From NCBI GenBank assembly GCA_021739645.1, contig JAIPBL010000010.1, forward strand, positions 32,784 through 96,783: 64,000 nucleotides of DNA, in the 5' to 3' direction. Origin of the DNA: Saprospiraceae bacterium. GTDB lineage: Bacteria > Bacteroidota > Bacteroidia > Chitinophagales > Saprospiraceae. This document shows positions 1 to 8,359 of this stretch, in pieces. The position numbers were made by a program, and so were the translations under genes. Within the stretch, counting starts at the first letter, position 1; each line of letters opens with the position of its first letter. Under the pieces are notes generated by a model that worked only from the letters and a program-made list of their open reading frames with translations, made no database searches and was not told the origin of the DNA.

Positions 1-1
1 T

Positions 2-1147
2 GGGTTGTTGGCGTATGTACTTGGCGGTGAGTCAGTTGGGCTTAAAATGGTCGGCGATGTGCCGGGCCGGCTTCCGAGATTGTCCATGCCCGATTTCAGC
101 TTTCATGCCGTTTCAGAGCTGGCGCAAAGTGCCTTTGCGATTGCACTCTTGGGGCTTATCCAGTCGGTGTCAATCGCTCGTTCGATCGCCACGAAGTCGC
201 AGCAAATGATTGATAGCAACCAAGAGTTCATTGGACAAGGTATGTCAAATATCATCGGCAGCTTTTTCTCTTGTTATGCAGGGGCAGGGTCTTTCACCCG
301 GTCAGGACTCAACTACGAAGTGGGGGCTAAAACACCGGTGTCGGCCATGTTCGCCTCGCTGATTTTGATGCTGATAGTCGTGTTCATTGCCCCTTTGATT
401 GCCTATCTGCCCATAGCGGGAATGGCAGCGGCCATCTTAGTGGTTGCATATAATTTGATCGATTTCGATTTCCTGAAAACGGTGTTGAAGGCTAGCAAGC
501 GGCAAAGCGTGGTGTTGTTCATCACGTTTCTTTCCACCCTGTTCCTCGACCTGGAAAGTGCCGTGTACATCGGCGTGCTATTCTCCCTCATTTTTTACCT
601 CCAAAGGTCCTCAACGCCAAACGTTGCGGTAATGTCGGTTGACCCGGATGCTCACAGGAGGTTCATCTACGTTGAACGCAAACCATTGCCAGAGTGCCCA
701 CAGCTCAAAGTTCTCCGCATTGATGGTTCCATATTTTTTGGTTCGGTAATGCACATTGCGCTTGAAATCAGGAGGCTGGTGGATGAAGAATCCCCAGAGG
801 TGAATAATTTACTGATTCTTGCGAGAGGCATCAACTTTGTGGACGTAGCAGGCTCGGAATGGCTGGTACAGGAGGCCAACCGTTGGAAAGAAAAGGGAGG
901 GGGGCTTTATGTTACTGGCCTAAAATTGATTGCGCAGGACACACTTATCCGGGGTGGATTCAAAAAGCAAATTGGTGAGGACCACTTTTTCGCTACAAAG
1001 GAAGAAGCAATCACTAACATCGTACCAGTACTTGAAGACGATATTTGCGTAAACTGCAAGTTCCGCATTTTTAATGAATGCGCAGGAAAGGCAGGTTCGA
1101 ACCACAGTACCTCCACCAAAACAGTAGCGCCCACTGCCTTGAGCTGA
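2..1147 (+). CDS. SulP-family anion permease, C-terminal part with STAS domain (5' end outside window)
   Basis: This is the C-terminal ~380 residues of a SulP/SLC26-type inner-membrane anion transporter; the frame is open to the window edge, so the true start lies upstream. The visible part begins in the transmembrane region, with several hydrophobic segments in roughly the first 215 residues. It includes the conserved stretch GAGSFTRSGLNYEVGAKTP and a following run of membrane helices. After about residue 225 comes a cytoplasmic STAS domain, with the core LKVLRIDGSIFFGSV and the STAS helix around DVAGSEWLVQEANRW. The tail holds three closely spaced cysteines (CVNCKFRIFNEC), which is not a general SulP feature and might bind metal. 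The substrate (sulfate, bicarbonate or another anion) cannot be told from this fragment. The methyltransferase gene follows by about 70 bp on the same strand. Confidence 0.9.
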   Translation, partial: GLLAYVLGGESVGLKMVGDVPGRLPRLSMPDFSFHAVSELAQSAFAIALLGLIQSVSIARSIATKSQQMIDSNQEFIGQGMSNIIGSFFSCYAGAGSFTRSGLNYEVGAKTPVSAMFASLILMLIVVFIAPLIAYLPIAGMAAAILVVAYNLIDFDFLKTVLKASKRQSVVLFITFLSTLFLDLESAVYIGVLFSLIFYLQRSSTPNVAVMSVDPDAHRRFIYVERKPLPECPQLKVLRIDGSIFFGSVMHIALEIRRLVDEESPEVNNLLILARGINFVDVAGSEWLVQEANRWKEKGGGLYVTGLKLIAQDTLIRGGFKKQIGEDHFFATKEEAITNIVPVLEDDICVNCKFRIFNECAGKAGSNHSTSTKTVAPTALS

Positions 1148-1214
1148 CCCCCAACTTCACTTTTTTTTGTCGTTCTGGGATAAACTGCCCACTTTTGCCC
1201 CCATTTCAAAATAC

Positions 1215-2117
1215 ATGGCAAAAAGCAGAGAAGGCACGTCCACCAGTTCTTTTGGCACCAGCGGCAGGGTTAACCACGACGCATCCAAATTTTACAATTC
1301 CCGACTTTACACGGAATTGAATGGCGGCAAAATGCCCGACGATGTGGCAAATACTTTTCCGCAATCACTTGAAAATCAGGTTTTTACTTCCAGTTCAGAG
1401 TCCATGTCTGAGATTCCTAGCGGCTCGGTGCATTTGATGATTACTTCCCCGCCTTACAACGCCAACAAGGATTACGACGAAGACCTTTCCCTTCAGGAGT
1501 ACCTCGATTTTTTGAAAAACGTTTTCACCGAAACCTATCGGGTACTCGTTCCCGGTGGCCGTGCTTGCATCAATCTCGCCAACCTTGGCCGCAAGCCTTA
1601 CATCCCGCTCACCTCACACATCGCCCTGCTCATGCAAGAAATCGGCTTCATCATGCGGGGTGAAATCATCTGGGACAAAGGCGCAAGTTCCACCTCCAGC
1701 ACGGCATGGGGTAGCTGGCAGAGCGCTTCGAACCCCATCCTCCGTGACGTGCATGAGTACATCCTGATTTTCTCAAAAGGCGACTACAAACGGCATTTGA
1801 CCAAAAAGGAAAAAGAGGAAAAGAAAAGCACCATCAGCAGGGACGAGTTTCTCGACTGGACGAAGACCATTTGGCAAATGAACGCCGAATCCGCCCGGCG
1901 TGTGGGGCATCCGGCGCCTTTCCCGTTGGAACTACCGAACCGCCTCATCCAACTCTACTCTTTCGAAACGGACGTGGTGCTCGACCCGTTCATGGGCAGT
2001 GGCACGACAGCCATGGCCGCATTGCGGAGCGGAAGGAAATTCGTCGGCTATGAAATCGTGGAGGAATATGTTGAACTCGCCCGAAAGCGCATTGCGGCTG
2101 CTAAGAAGCTGGGGTAA
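1215..2117 (+). CDS. Site-specific DNA methyltransferase, SPPY (m4C-type) class, no restriction partner
   Basis: Predicted S-adenosylmethionine-dependent DNA methyltransferase of about 300 residues. The catalytic motif TSPPY lies at residues 77-81 and the SAM-binding motif FMGSGTT at 259-265. Catalytic motif before SAM motif is the beta-class order. SPPY (rather than NPPY or DPPY) is usual for enzymes making N4-methylcytosine, but some N6-adenine enzymes share it. I chose the ATG at 1215; a TTG at 1167 in the same frame would add 16 residues, and nothing decides between them. No endonuclease gene lies on either side: upstream is a SulP transporter, and downstream a palindromic element and a convergent DUF1569 gene. 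It may therefore be an orphan, regulatory or CcrM-like enzyme. The recognition sequence cannot be inferred. Confidence 0.88.
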   Translation: MAKSREGTSTSSFGTSGRVNHDASKFYNSRLYTELNGGKMPDDVANTFPQSLENQVFTSSSESMSEIPSGSVHLMITSPPYNANKDYDEDLSLQEYLDFLKNVFTETYRVLVPGGRACINLANLGRKPYIPLTSHIALLMQEIGFIMRGEIIWDKGASSTSSTAWGSWQSASNPILRDVHEYILIFSKGDYKRHLTKKEKEEKKSTISRDEFLDWTKTIWQMNAESARRVGHPAPFPLELPNRLIQLYSFETDVVLDPFMGSGTTAMAALRSGRKFVGYEIVEEYVELARKRIAAAKKLG

Positions 2118-2131
2118 TCCTTTTTCTTAAA

Positions 2132-2340
2132 TAACGTGAGTTATGGCAATTGTAATGTCCCGTAGGGACAAGATGTAGGTAGAAATGCCAGTAAAATCAG
2201 GGCTTTCGTCCCGTAGGGACGATACCAAATCCACTCGTGCCGTCCCTACGGGACGGGAATTTAGGGTTCCATCAACTTTCTACCGACATTTAGTCCCTAC
2301 GGGACTGATTATCAGGCATTTATTGCCATAACTCACGTTA
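2132..2340. repeat. 209-bp palindromic MITE/REP-like element with 19-bp perfect terminal inverted repeats
   Basis: The ends are exact inverted copies: TAACGTGAGTTATGGCAAT at 2132-2150 and its reverse complement at 2322-2340. Inside are four copies of the 13-mer GTCCCGTAGGGAC or its reverse complement, at 2157-2169, 2208-2220, 2242-2254 and 2293-2305. Two are in each orientation, so the whole element can fold back on itself. It sits between two convergent genes and has no coding capacity. The right end contains the TAA stop codon of the DUF1569 gene. I see no clear target-site duplication. It looks like a non-autonomous mobile or extragenic palindromic element; no transposase that could move it is in the window. 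Confidence 0.85.
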
Positions 2341-2787
2341 AATACCAAACTGCCCAAAATGGTAGTCCGTGTGCTTGTACATGTGGCGTCCCCATTCCTC
2401 AGCGGTCATCTTTCCAAATAGCGGGTGCTTGAGCACTTTGACCACTTGGGGTCCTTCGGCAAGTTTACGGAAATTGTGGATGAAGATTTCCCGCTCTTTT
2501 TCAAAATCCATCTTGCCCCGCATCAAAAATTCAGCGGCAGTTGGTGAGTTCTTCTTGTAGGGTTTTCCACTTAAAATTGACTTTTTCAACAGCGGCCCAA
2601 TGAGCCGGAGCGGCAATGGCAGTGGCTTCAAAGTCAGCTCGCCGGTGGGTGTTTTAAAAGCTGCTGAACAATGCGCCAACATCTGTGCAGCGTTCATTTT
2701 GCCCCAAACTGGTGTAGCTGCGGCGGTTAGCCTGTCGAGCCGTTCGAGCAGCTCATTTTGCGAAGTAGGTTCAAAAAAAGACTTCAT
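2338..2787 (-). CDS. DUF1569 family protein (DinB-like fold)
   Basis: A 149-residue protein matching the DUF1569 family, which is related to the DinB/YfiT four-helix fold. No enzymatic role is established for the family. The metal-site-like histidines of this fold are visible: H39 in the MLAHC segment and H139/H143 in the C-terminal YKHTDYHFGQFG. I chose the ATG at 2787 (MKSFFEPTS) because it is the usual start for the family and avoids overlap with the upstream SDR gene. Its TAA stop (2338-2340) is provided by the terminal repeat of the palindromic element, yet the protein appears full length. It lies 47 bp downstream of the SDR gene on the same strand, so the two may be co-transcribed. Confidence 0.82.
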   Translation of the reverse strand: MKSFFEPTSQNELLERLDRLTAAATPVWGKMNAAQMLAHCSAAFKTPTGELTLKPLPLPLRLIGPLLKKSILSGKPYKKNSPTAAEFLMRGKMDFEKEREIFIHNFRKLAEGPQVVKVLKHPLFGKMTAEEWGRHMYKHTDYHFGQFGI

Positions 2788-2834
2788 GTGAAGTTGTTTT
2801 CTTTGAAAAAATGCGTGAATTGGAAGTTCAATTT

Positions 2835-3821
2835 TTACCCTTCTTTTTCCAGCCAATTGATCGTTTTAGCCAGTCCCTGTTCCAAGCGCAGGGGCTCGTA
2901 ATCGAGTTCCCGCTGGGCTTTTTCAATGGAAAGCTCCCAATTGTAGTTGAAACGCCTGGCCCAAGGTGGCGTAAGCACCGGAGGTTTGCCGGTCAAGTTC
3001 GCCCGGAATTCCATAAAATGAGCGGCCATTTTCATCAATGGTAATGGCACTTTCAGCATCCGCACCTGTTTGTTCGACAAATTGGCCAGGGTTTCAAAAA
3101 AGCCGTTGAACGAAGCATTTGCCCCACCCAAAATATAACGCTCGCCTGCCCTACCCTGCCGCATGGCCGCCAAGTGACCTTCCACCACGTCGTCAATGAA
3201 AACGTAATTTCCGATACTTTCCCCGTCTCCGGGCAGCATCCGAAACTTGCCTTTGAGGTACATTTTCACCATTCTCGTCACGCCATTGCTGTCGCTGAGG
3301 AGACCGGGGCCATACACCCGGCTGGGGTTCACCGTCACGATGTCCATGCCCTGCCCCGACATCTCCACCGCTGCTTGTTCGGCCTGCGCTTTTGAGCGGT
3401 CATAGTCGGTGAAATAGTCCACGGAGCGGGGAGTGGCTTCATCGCTTGCCTTGCCTTGGTTAGGGCTGATGGTACCTGCGGTGGAGGTGAACACGACCCG
3501 TTTTGCGCCCGCCTGTCGAGCAGCTTCAAATACGTTCACCGCACCGTCAAGGTTGTATTCGTAAAATGTTTTTGGATCCTTGTCCCAGGGTTTGGCGAAA
3601 GCCGCCACGTGGAATACAGCATCACAGCTAGCAGCAGCCGCATGGAGGCTGGGCTTGTCGAGCAAATCGCCCTTTTTCATCACCGTTCCGGGAATTTTCT
3701 TCAACGCTGCGGCCTTCTCTTCGCTCCGATACAAGGCATGTACGGTATGGCCTTCGGCAACGAGCCGTTTGGTAAGTTGCGTTCCGATGTAGCCAGTAGC
3801 ACCCGTTATCAAATATTTCAT
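2835..3821 (-). CDS. NAD(P)-dependent epimerase/dehydratase, extended SDR
   Basis: A 328-residue extended short-chain dehydrogenase of the dihydroflavonol-reductase/epimerase type. The Rossmann nucleotide motif GATGYIG is at residues 7-13, immediately after the start. The catalytic tyrosine-lysine pair is visible as YDRSK, following the FTSTAGT serine/threonine segment. The start at 3821 (MKYLITGATGYIG) was preferred over an upstream in-frame codon because family members begin with this beta strand. The substrate is unknown; relatives act on NDP-sugars, flavonoid-like ketones or sterols. The gene is followed by DUF1569 on the same strand and preceded by a hairpin separating it from the metalloprotease gene. 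A decayed relative of this family is found at 37.4 kb. Confidence 0.88.
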   Translation of the reverse strand: MKYLITGATGYIGTQLTKRLVAEGHTVHALYRSEEKAAALKKIPGTVMKKGDLLDKPSLHAAAASCDAVFHVAAFAKPWDKDPKTFYEYNLDGAVNVFEAARQAGAKRVVFTSTAGTISPNQGKASDEATPRSVDYFTDYDRSKAQAEQAAVEMSGQGMDIVTVNPSRVYGPGLLSDSNGVTRMVKMYLKGKFRMLPGDGESIGNYVFIDDVVEGHLAAMRQGRAGERYILGGANASFNGFFETLANLSNKQVRMLKVPLPLMKMAAHFMEFRANLTGKPPVLTPPWARRFNYNWELSIEKAQRELDYEPLRLEQGLAKTINWLEKEG

Positions 3822-3840
3822 CCAAATGTCTTGGATTGCC

Positions 3841-3879
3841 AAATTGCTGGATAGTATTCGTCTCAACCATCCAGCAATT
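3841..3879 (-). terminator. Inverted repeat behind the metalloprotease gene
   Basis: An 11-bp stem (AATTGCTGGAT at 3842-3852 against ATCCAGCAATT at 3869-3879) lies just past the metalloprotease stop and before the SDR start. There is no strong T-run, so it may be a weak terminator or mRNA-stabilising hairpin. The flanking CAATTCAGCAATC word recurs near 60311. Confidence 0.5.
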
Positions 3880-3890
3880 CAGCAATCAAT

Positions 3891-6800
3891 TTATTCCACT
3901 ACCAACTTTCGTACAAACACCCCCTGCGCCGTCCGAACCTGCACAAAATACAAGCCCGGCACTACATCACTGGTGTTGAGTTGCACCAATTCCGTATCCA
4001 ATCCGCTCATTGCCACTGGCACCAAACGGCCTTGAACATCCATCACTTGCACGGCTAGCGGCTTGCCCAATTGCGGAGCAAGGACAAGGTTCACCTCGTT
4101 GGTAGCTGGGTTAGGGAAGAGCTGGAATTGAGCATCCGCCTCCTGACCTTTTGTACCGCCAATGATAACAGCGCCTGCGTCCATTTTGATGTTGAAATGC
4201 GGTGTACCTGTGTAGCCGCCCGCTCCATCATTGACCGAAAAGGTGAAATAATCGTAAAGCGCAGCCGTGTTGGTATTGGTATAGGTCAAGTATTTATTGA
4301 AAACATCGTCCATCGTGAACTGCCCACCAACTGCAAGGGTTGAGCCGTTCAGTTTCACTTGGCCATTTGTTGTGTTCTTAACGATGGTGAACTTCAACTC
4401 ACCCCAAGTATTGTCGGCATCATTGACAACGAGCTTGTCGGTGTAAATGCGGTTCGTGCCACCAGGTGGCACGGCCAACGTGTCATTTTTCACTACCACG
4501 GGGCTGGCTGAGGATACCGAGCCGCAAACCTCCAACGCCCAATTGCTAAAAGAGCCGCCCTCGCCAAGTGTGTTTACAACTTCCAGTTCCAATGCCCAGT
4601 CGCCTTTTTTGTCTTGCCCGTTGAAGTCGGACAAAGAACCGACTGGTTTGTAAGTCAAATTGGCGGAGGGGCAGTTGGTCAGGATGTTGGCCGATTGGTC
4701 ATTGAACCCAGCGTTCAGGCTGTTGCTGTTGCAGTTCGGTTCCGACATCAGCACGACGGGGGTGCTGCCGTTCGGGCTTTTTAACCTTACCACAATATGC
4801 CGTAGTGCCGAATGTGTTGCCACCACTTTTTTGACCCTCACGTCGGAGATAGCGCCAGCTTGGGGGAAATTTATCTTCGAGGTGATGAGCGGTAAACCAG
4901 TGCTTGGAATGGGAATGCTGTTCTGGTCGCCCGCACTGCTTATTTCTGTGCAAACTTGCGAAACCGTGCGGAAACTGAACGGGTCGCCGAAATCACCCAT
5001 ACCGCAAGTATTACTGGCACGTACCCGCCAGTAGTAAACTTGGTTGTCCTCCAAGGTAATACTTGGGGTAAACTGGGCCGAGGTCAACCCGGTGCCACTG
5101 TCCACGATGTTCGTAAACCCAGGGTCGGTAGCAATTTGAATATCGTAAGTCTGCGCATTCGGCAGTGCCGACCAACCAAAAACAGGCAAGGTTCCCTGCC
5201 CAGCAGCCCCATCGGTGGGGGCAGTGGCGGTGATTCCAGTTAGGTCAGTATCAACAATAATGATAGTCAAAATGCGGGTCTGGTCTGGCTGGCCGGGCGA
5301 CGTTGCCACAATGTTGAACGTGATGTTGCCCGATGTGGCTGCTCCGCTCGTATTGACGGTCAAAGTGGAGGATTGACCTGCAGCCACTGGATTTGCACTG
5401 AAATTGGCAGTGACACCTGCTGGCAAACCATTCACCGTGTAGGTGACGTCGCCGTTATAGCCCATCAGTGCCTGTGTGGTGAGGGTTACGGTGAAATCAT
5501 TGCAAGCCAAACCACCTTCGGCAGGGTTGGTTGTCAAAATATACCCCGGTTGCGTGGCCGCTGCGATGGTGAAATTCTGGTTGGAAATATCAAAGAAAAT
5601 ATTGTCCGCAGCTTCCACTTTGATGCGTGCGGTTGTGCTCGGCATGTTCGGCATCACCACGTAGGCCGAGCCGTCGTTGTCGCCTTGCGAAAGCAATAGC
5701 GTTGGATAGGTCAAGCCACCGTCTGTGCTCAGGTAGAGGTTAATTTTTTTGCAGTTGACCGGCGCAACATCCGTGTTTGCCACATCCCAAGTCACCTGTA
5801 CGTATTCGCCCACACTGAAAGTCTCGCCACCGTTCGGGTAGGTTTCGACAAACGGCCCTGCGCTGGCAGCACAATTGAACTGAATTTCATCGTAATTAAA
5901 TCCGCCGTTGTTCGGGTGGTTGTCACGCACCGTGAAGCGGAAAGTAAGTACCCGGTCATAAAATGGAAGAATCTCCTGAATGTCAGGTGTGCCGCTGATG
6001 ATGGTCTGTATTTTAGGGAAAACACGGGTCGGTGTTGCATTAGGGGGGTAAGAACGGAACAACGGCGCCGTGCCTTCCGGCGAACCAAGGGTGCTCGGTG
6101 GTCCAAGGTCGTATTGCTCCCAGCAGTAGGTCAAGGTATTCGGGTCTTCGGTATCGGAGGCCGTTCCGGTGAGCGAAAACGGCGTTGACTTTGGGATATA
6201 AAAACCACCCTGCATCGGAATGTCAGCCTCCGGTGTCGTGTTTCCTCCGGGCACTACCTGCTTGCACTGATTGCCGCCGCCCGTGCGGGTGAAGGCCTGT
6301 ATGCGCAACATGGAATTGTTGTGGAAATAGTCATCCGTGGTTGGCTGCAGGTGATTGACGGTGCAAACCCCGTTTCCATTGTAGCACATAATAGACGAAC
6401 CACTGCCAGGTTCATAAGCCGTTTCCGGGGTCTCGTTTTCATTGTCGCACTTGTTGAAAGTGTGGGTCGCATTTAACTGGTGGCCCATTTCATGTCCTAC
6501 TACGATATAAAACAATGCCCCGGTGTACGGCCCAAATTTGCAGGAAGCTGCCCGGGCTTTGGGGTATTGGGCCAGTATCTCACTGTTGCAGACGCCTCCC
6601 AATTGTGCCAGACCGCCGCCTTGCGTACCGAAAACATGGCCCATGTCGTATCCATTCACCGTAAATGCAGCATTCAAAATCGCTGGGTTTTGGCCAATCA
6701 TCGACTCCGTGTTCCCGTTCGTGTAGGGGTCAGGGTTGGAAAAATAAAACAGGGTGTCATTGTTGGCAACGAGCAAGAGCCGAACGGCAGCGTCCCGCTC

Positions 6801-7529
6801 GAAAACACTGTTCACATTGTTCACAACGTTGACAACCGCAGCCATTACGGAAGAAACAGTGCCGCCTTCGCTCGATGAATACTCAGCAGTGGTGGCCACT
6901 GCCAGGCGGTAGGTGTAACGGTCAACTGGCACGACCGCACGGTCGTTTGCTGGCGCAAAATCTTCGGTGAACGACTCGATTTCGGCCTGGGTATGCTCCA
7001 CTTCGCAGTGGAACTGCTGTGCTTCTTCGGTGTTGAAATCCACGTTTTTCAACCAAAAGCTTAGATACACTTGCCCTTCAGGTGCGTTCGGCACAATGAG
7101 CACGGTGCCGCCTCCCGTGGAGTGCATGATGGCGTTGAAACCTTGTGGTGAAATATCGAGGCGAATGCTGGTTTCTGGATGCGATACAGCCTTGCCAGCA
7201 TAAGTTTTTATCATCGGGAACTTCTCCGCCAATGCTGGCTCCATGATGGGCGATTCCCAAATGGCGAATGCTGCCATTGTGCCATCGGGCATCGGCAGCA
7301 CCAGTTCCAGAGGGCTGTTTTGTGCCGCAGCGGTCAACTCCATCGGCGCTTGGCGAAGGTGGTTTCGCATGGCATTGAGGTTGAGGGATAGCGCCCTCCA
7401 CTCCAGTGGCATAAACGCTGGTTTGGCAAAGTCGGAGCTGTGGTTTTCGCTCCAGTACCCTGCCGAAGACTGCGCAAAAAGCGTCAGCACGGTGAGCAGA
7501 GCGGTGCAAGTAGTCAAGAATTTTTTCAT
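3891..7529 (-). CDS. Secreted reprolysin-like zinc metalloprotease with FN3-like region, P-domain and T9SS type A sorting domain
   Basis: A 1212-residue secreted protease. It opens with a Sec signal peptide (MKKFLTTCTALLTVLTLFAQ). The zinc site HEMGHQLNATH, near residue 346, fits the extended HExxHxxxxxH motif of metzincins and the reprolysin-like families found in Bacteroidota. Beyond the catalytic domain lie Ig-like segments. A fibronectin-III-like region spans about residues 770-858 (WSALPNAQTYDIQIATD). A proprotein-convertase P-domain-like module spans about 860-1000 (ISDVRVKKVVATHSALRHI; GDWALELEV). The final ~80 residues are a T9SS type A sorting domain (FQLFPNPATNEVNLVL ending VRKLVVE). 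It is therefore predicted to cross the outer membrane by T9SS and be released or anchored at the surface. The natural substrate is unknown. Expected length and no frameshift. Confidence 0.93.
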   Translation of the reverse strand: MKKFLTTCTALLTVLTLFAQSSAGYWSENHSSDFAKPAFMPLEWRALSLNLNAMRNHLRQAPMELTAAAQNSPLELVLPMPDGTMAAFAIWESPIMEPALAEKFPMIKTYAGKAVSHPETSIRLDISPQGFNAIMHSTGGGTVLIVPNAPEGQVYLSFWLKNVDFNTEEAQQFHCEVEHTQAEIESFTEDFAPANDRAVVPVDRYTYRLAVATTAEYSSSEGGTVSSVMAAVVNVVNNVNSVFERDAAVRLLLVANNDTLFYFSNPDPYTNGNTESMIGQNPAILNAAFTVNGYDMGHVFGTQGGGLAQLGGVCNSEILAQYPKARAASCKFGPYTGALFYIVVGHEMGHQLNATHTFNKCDNENETPETAYEPGSGSSIMCYNGNGVCTVNHLQPTTDDYFHNNSMLRIQAFTRTGGGNQCKQVVPGGNTTPEADIPMQGGFYIPKSTPFSLTGTASDTEDPNTLTYCWEQYDLGPPSTLGSPEGTAPLFRSYPPNATPTRVFPKIQTIISGTPDIQEILPFYDRVLTFRFTVRDNHPNNGGFNYDEIQFNCAASAGPFVETYPNGGETFSVGEYVQVTWDVANTDVAPVNCKKINLYLSTDGGLTYPTLLLSQGDNDGSAYVVMPNMPSTTARIKVEAADNIFFDISNQNFTIAAATQPGYILTTNPAEGGLACNDFTVTLTTQALMGYNGDVTYTVNGLPAGVTANFSANPVAAGQSSTLTVNTSGAATSGNITFNIVATSPGQPDQTRILTIIIVDTDLTGITATAPTDGAAGQGTLPVFGWSALPNAQTYDIQIATDPGFTNIVDSGTGLTSAQFTPSITLEDNQVYYWRVRASNTCGMGDFGDPFSFRTVSQVCTEISSAGDQNSIPIPSTGLPLITSKINFPQAGAISDVRVKKVVATHSALRHIVVRLKSPNGSTPVVLMSEPNCNSNSLNAGFNDQSANILTNCPSANLTYKPVGSLSDFNGQDKKGDWALELEVVNTLGEGGSFSNWALEVCGSVSSASPVVVKNDTLAVPPGGTNRIYTDKLVVNDADNTWGELKFTIVKNTTNGQVKLNGSTLAVGGQFTMDDVFNKYLTYTNTNTAALYDYFTFSVNDGAGGYTGTPHFNIKMDAGAVIIGGTKGQEADAQFQLFPNPATNEVNLVLAPQLGKPLAVQVMDVQGRLVPVAMSGLDTELVQLNTSDVVPGLYFVQVRTAQGVFVRKLVVE

Positions 7530-7698
7530 GCTAAAATGGATGTTTTATTGGAAGATGGCGGCAACCATTACTTTGACAAGCAGGCTAGGGTTGCCTGCGG
7601 CAAAGCTAATGAACCGCTGTCGCAAATGATAGCCGGGAAGGAACTTAGGTTGCTTGGGTGACAAAATCGGTTGGATGAAGGTCATACAGCTTACCAAC

Positions 7699-8319
7699 TC
7701 AGTGCTTTTTCACCCCCGCCCAGGTCGCCTCCCCCGCAGGGATTTCAACGTCAAGGGTATTTTCGACAGGTGGGATTGGACAATTATAGCCATCAGAGTA
7801 ATGGCACCATGGATTGTAGCATTTGTTGAAATCCAAGACTGGCGCTTCGGCTTCTACCGCAGCGATGGTAAGGTCGATGTAGCGGCCACCGCCGTAGGTC
7901 GCATCCCCGTTGCTCTCATCCCGGAACGGGAGGAACAGGTGCTGGGCATAAATGGGCATATTGCGGAGCGTAAGGTTCTGATAAACAGCAAGTTTTAGCA
8001 TCCGGCCTTCCAGTTCAAAGGTCAAAAAACCATACTTGACGAATGATTTGGTGATGCCGCTGGAAGTGGGCACATCGAACGGCTCCTCCTTCGGTGTACG
8101 ATGAAATACACAAACGACTCGGTATGCCTCATTCGCCTCAAAAAAGCGGAGATTGGGCAGGTCGGCGGAGTCCAGCGGCGAACGTTCGCTTTTCAAAAAA
8201 TCTGCTTTGTATGCTTCCCGGTGCTTCGCAATTTGCGCAGCAAAGTCAGCGGCTTCCTGTTGGCCGAAGGCCGAAACAAAAAAGAATCCAAGCAGAAAAA
8301 GAATCAATCGAAATTTCAT
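7699..8319 (-). CDS. DUF1684 family secreted protein
   Basis: A 206-residue protein with a signal peptide (MKFRLILFLLGFFFVSAFG) and the DUF1684 fold. The family is recognised from the FLKSERSPL segment, from GGGRYIDL, and from the C-terminal block DFNKCYNPWCHYSDGYNCPIPP. That block carries three conserved cysteines and is strongly conserved in DUF1684. The biochemical function is not established. It is divergent in neither direction: it follows the AAA+ ATPase gene by 40 bp on the same strand and is separated from the metalloprotease by about 170 bp. It may share a transcript with the ATPase. Confidence 0.88.
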   Translation of the reverse strand: MKFRLILFLLGFFFVSAFGQQEAADFAAQIAKHREAYKADFLKSERSPLDSADLPNLRFFEANEAYRVVCVFHRTPKEEPFDVPTSSGITKSFVKYGFLTFELEGRMLKLAVYQNLTLRNMPIYAQHLFLPFRDESNGDATYGGGRYIDLTIAAVEAEAPVLDFNKCYNPWCHYSDGYNCPIPPVENTLDVEIPAGEATWAGVKKH

Positions 8320-8359
8320 AATCCACTGTTTTTCATGGCCAAGGTGCCATGCTCAATTC

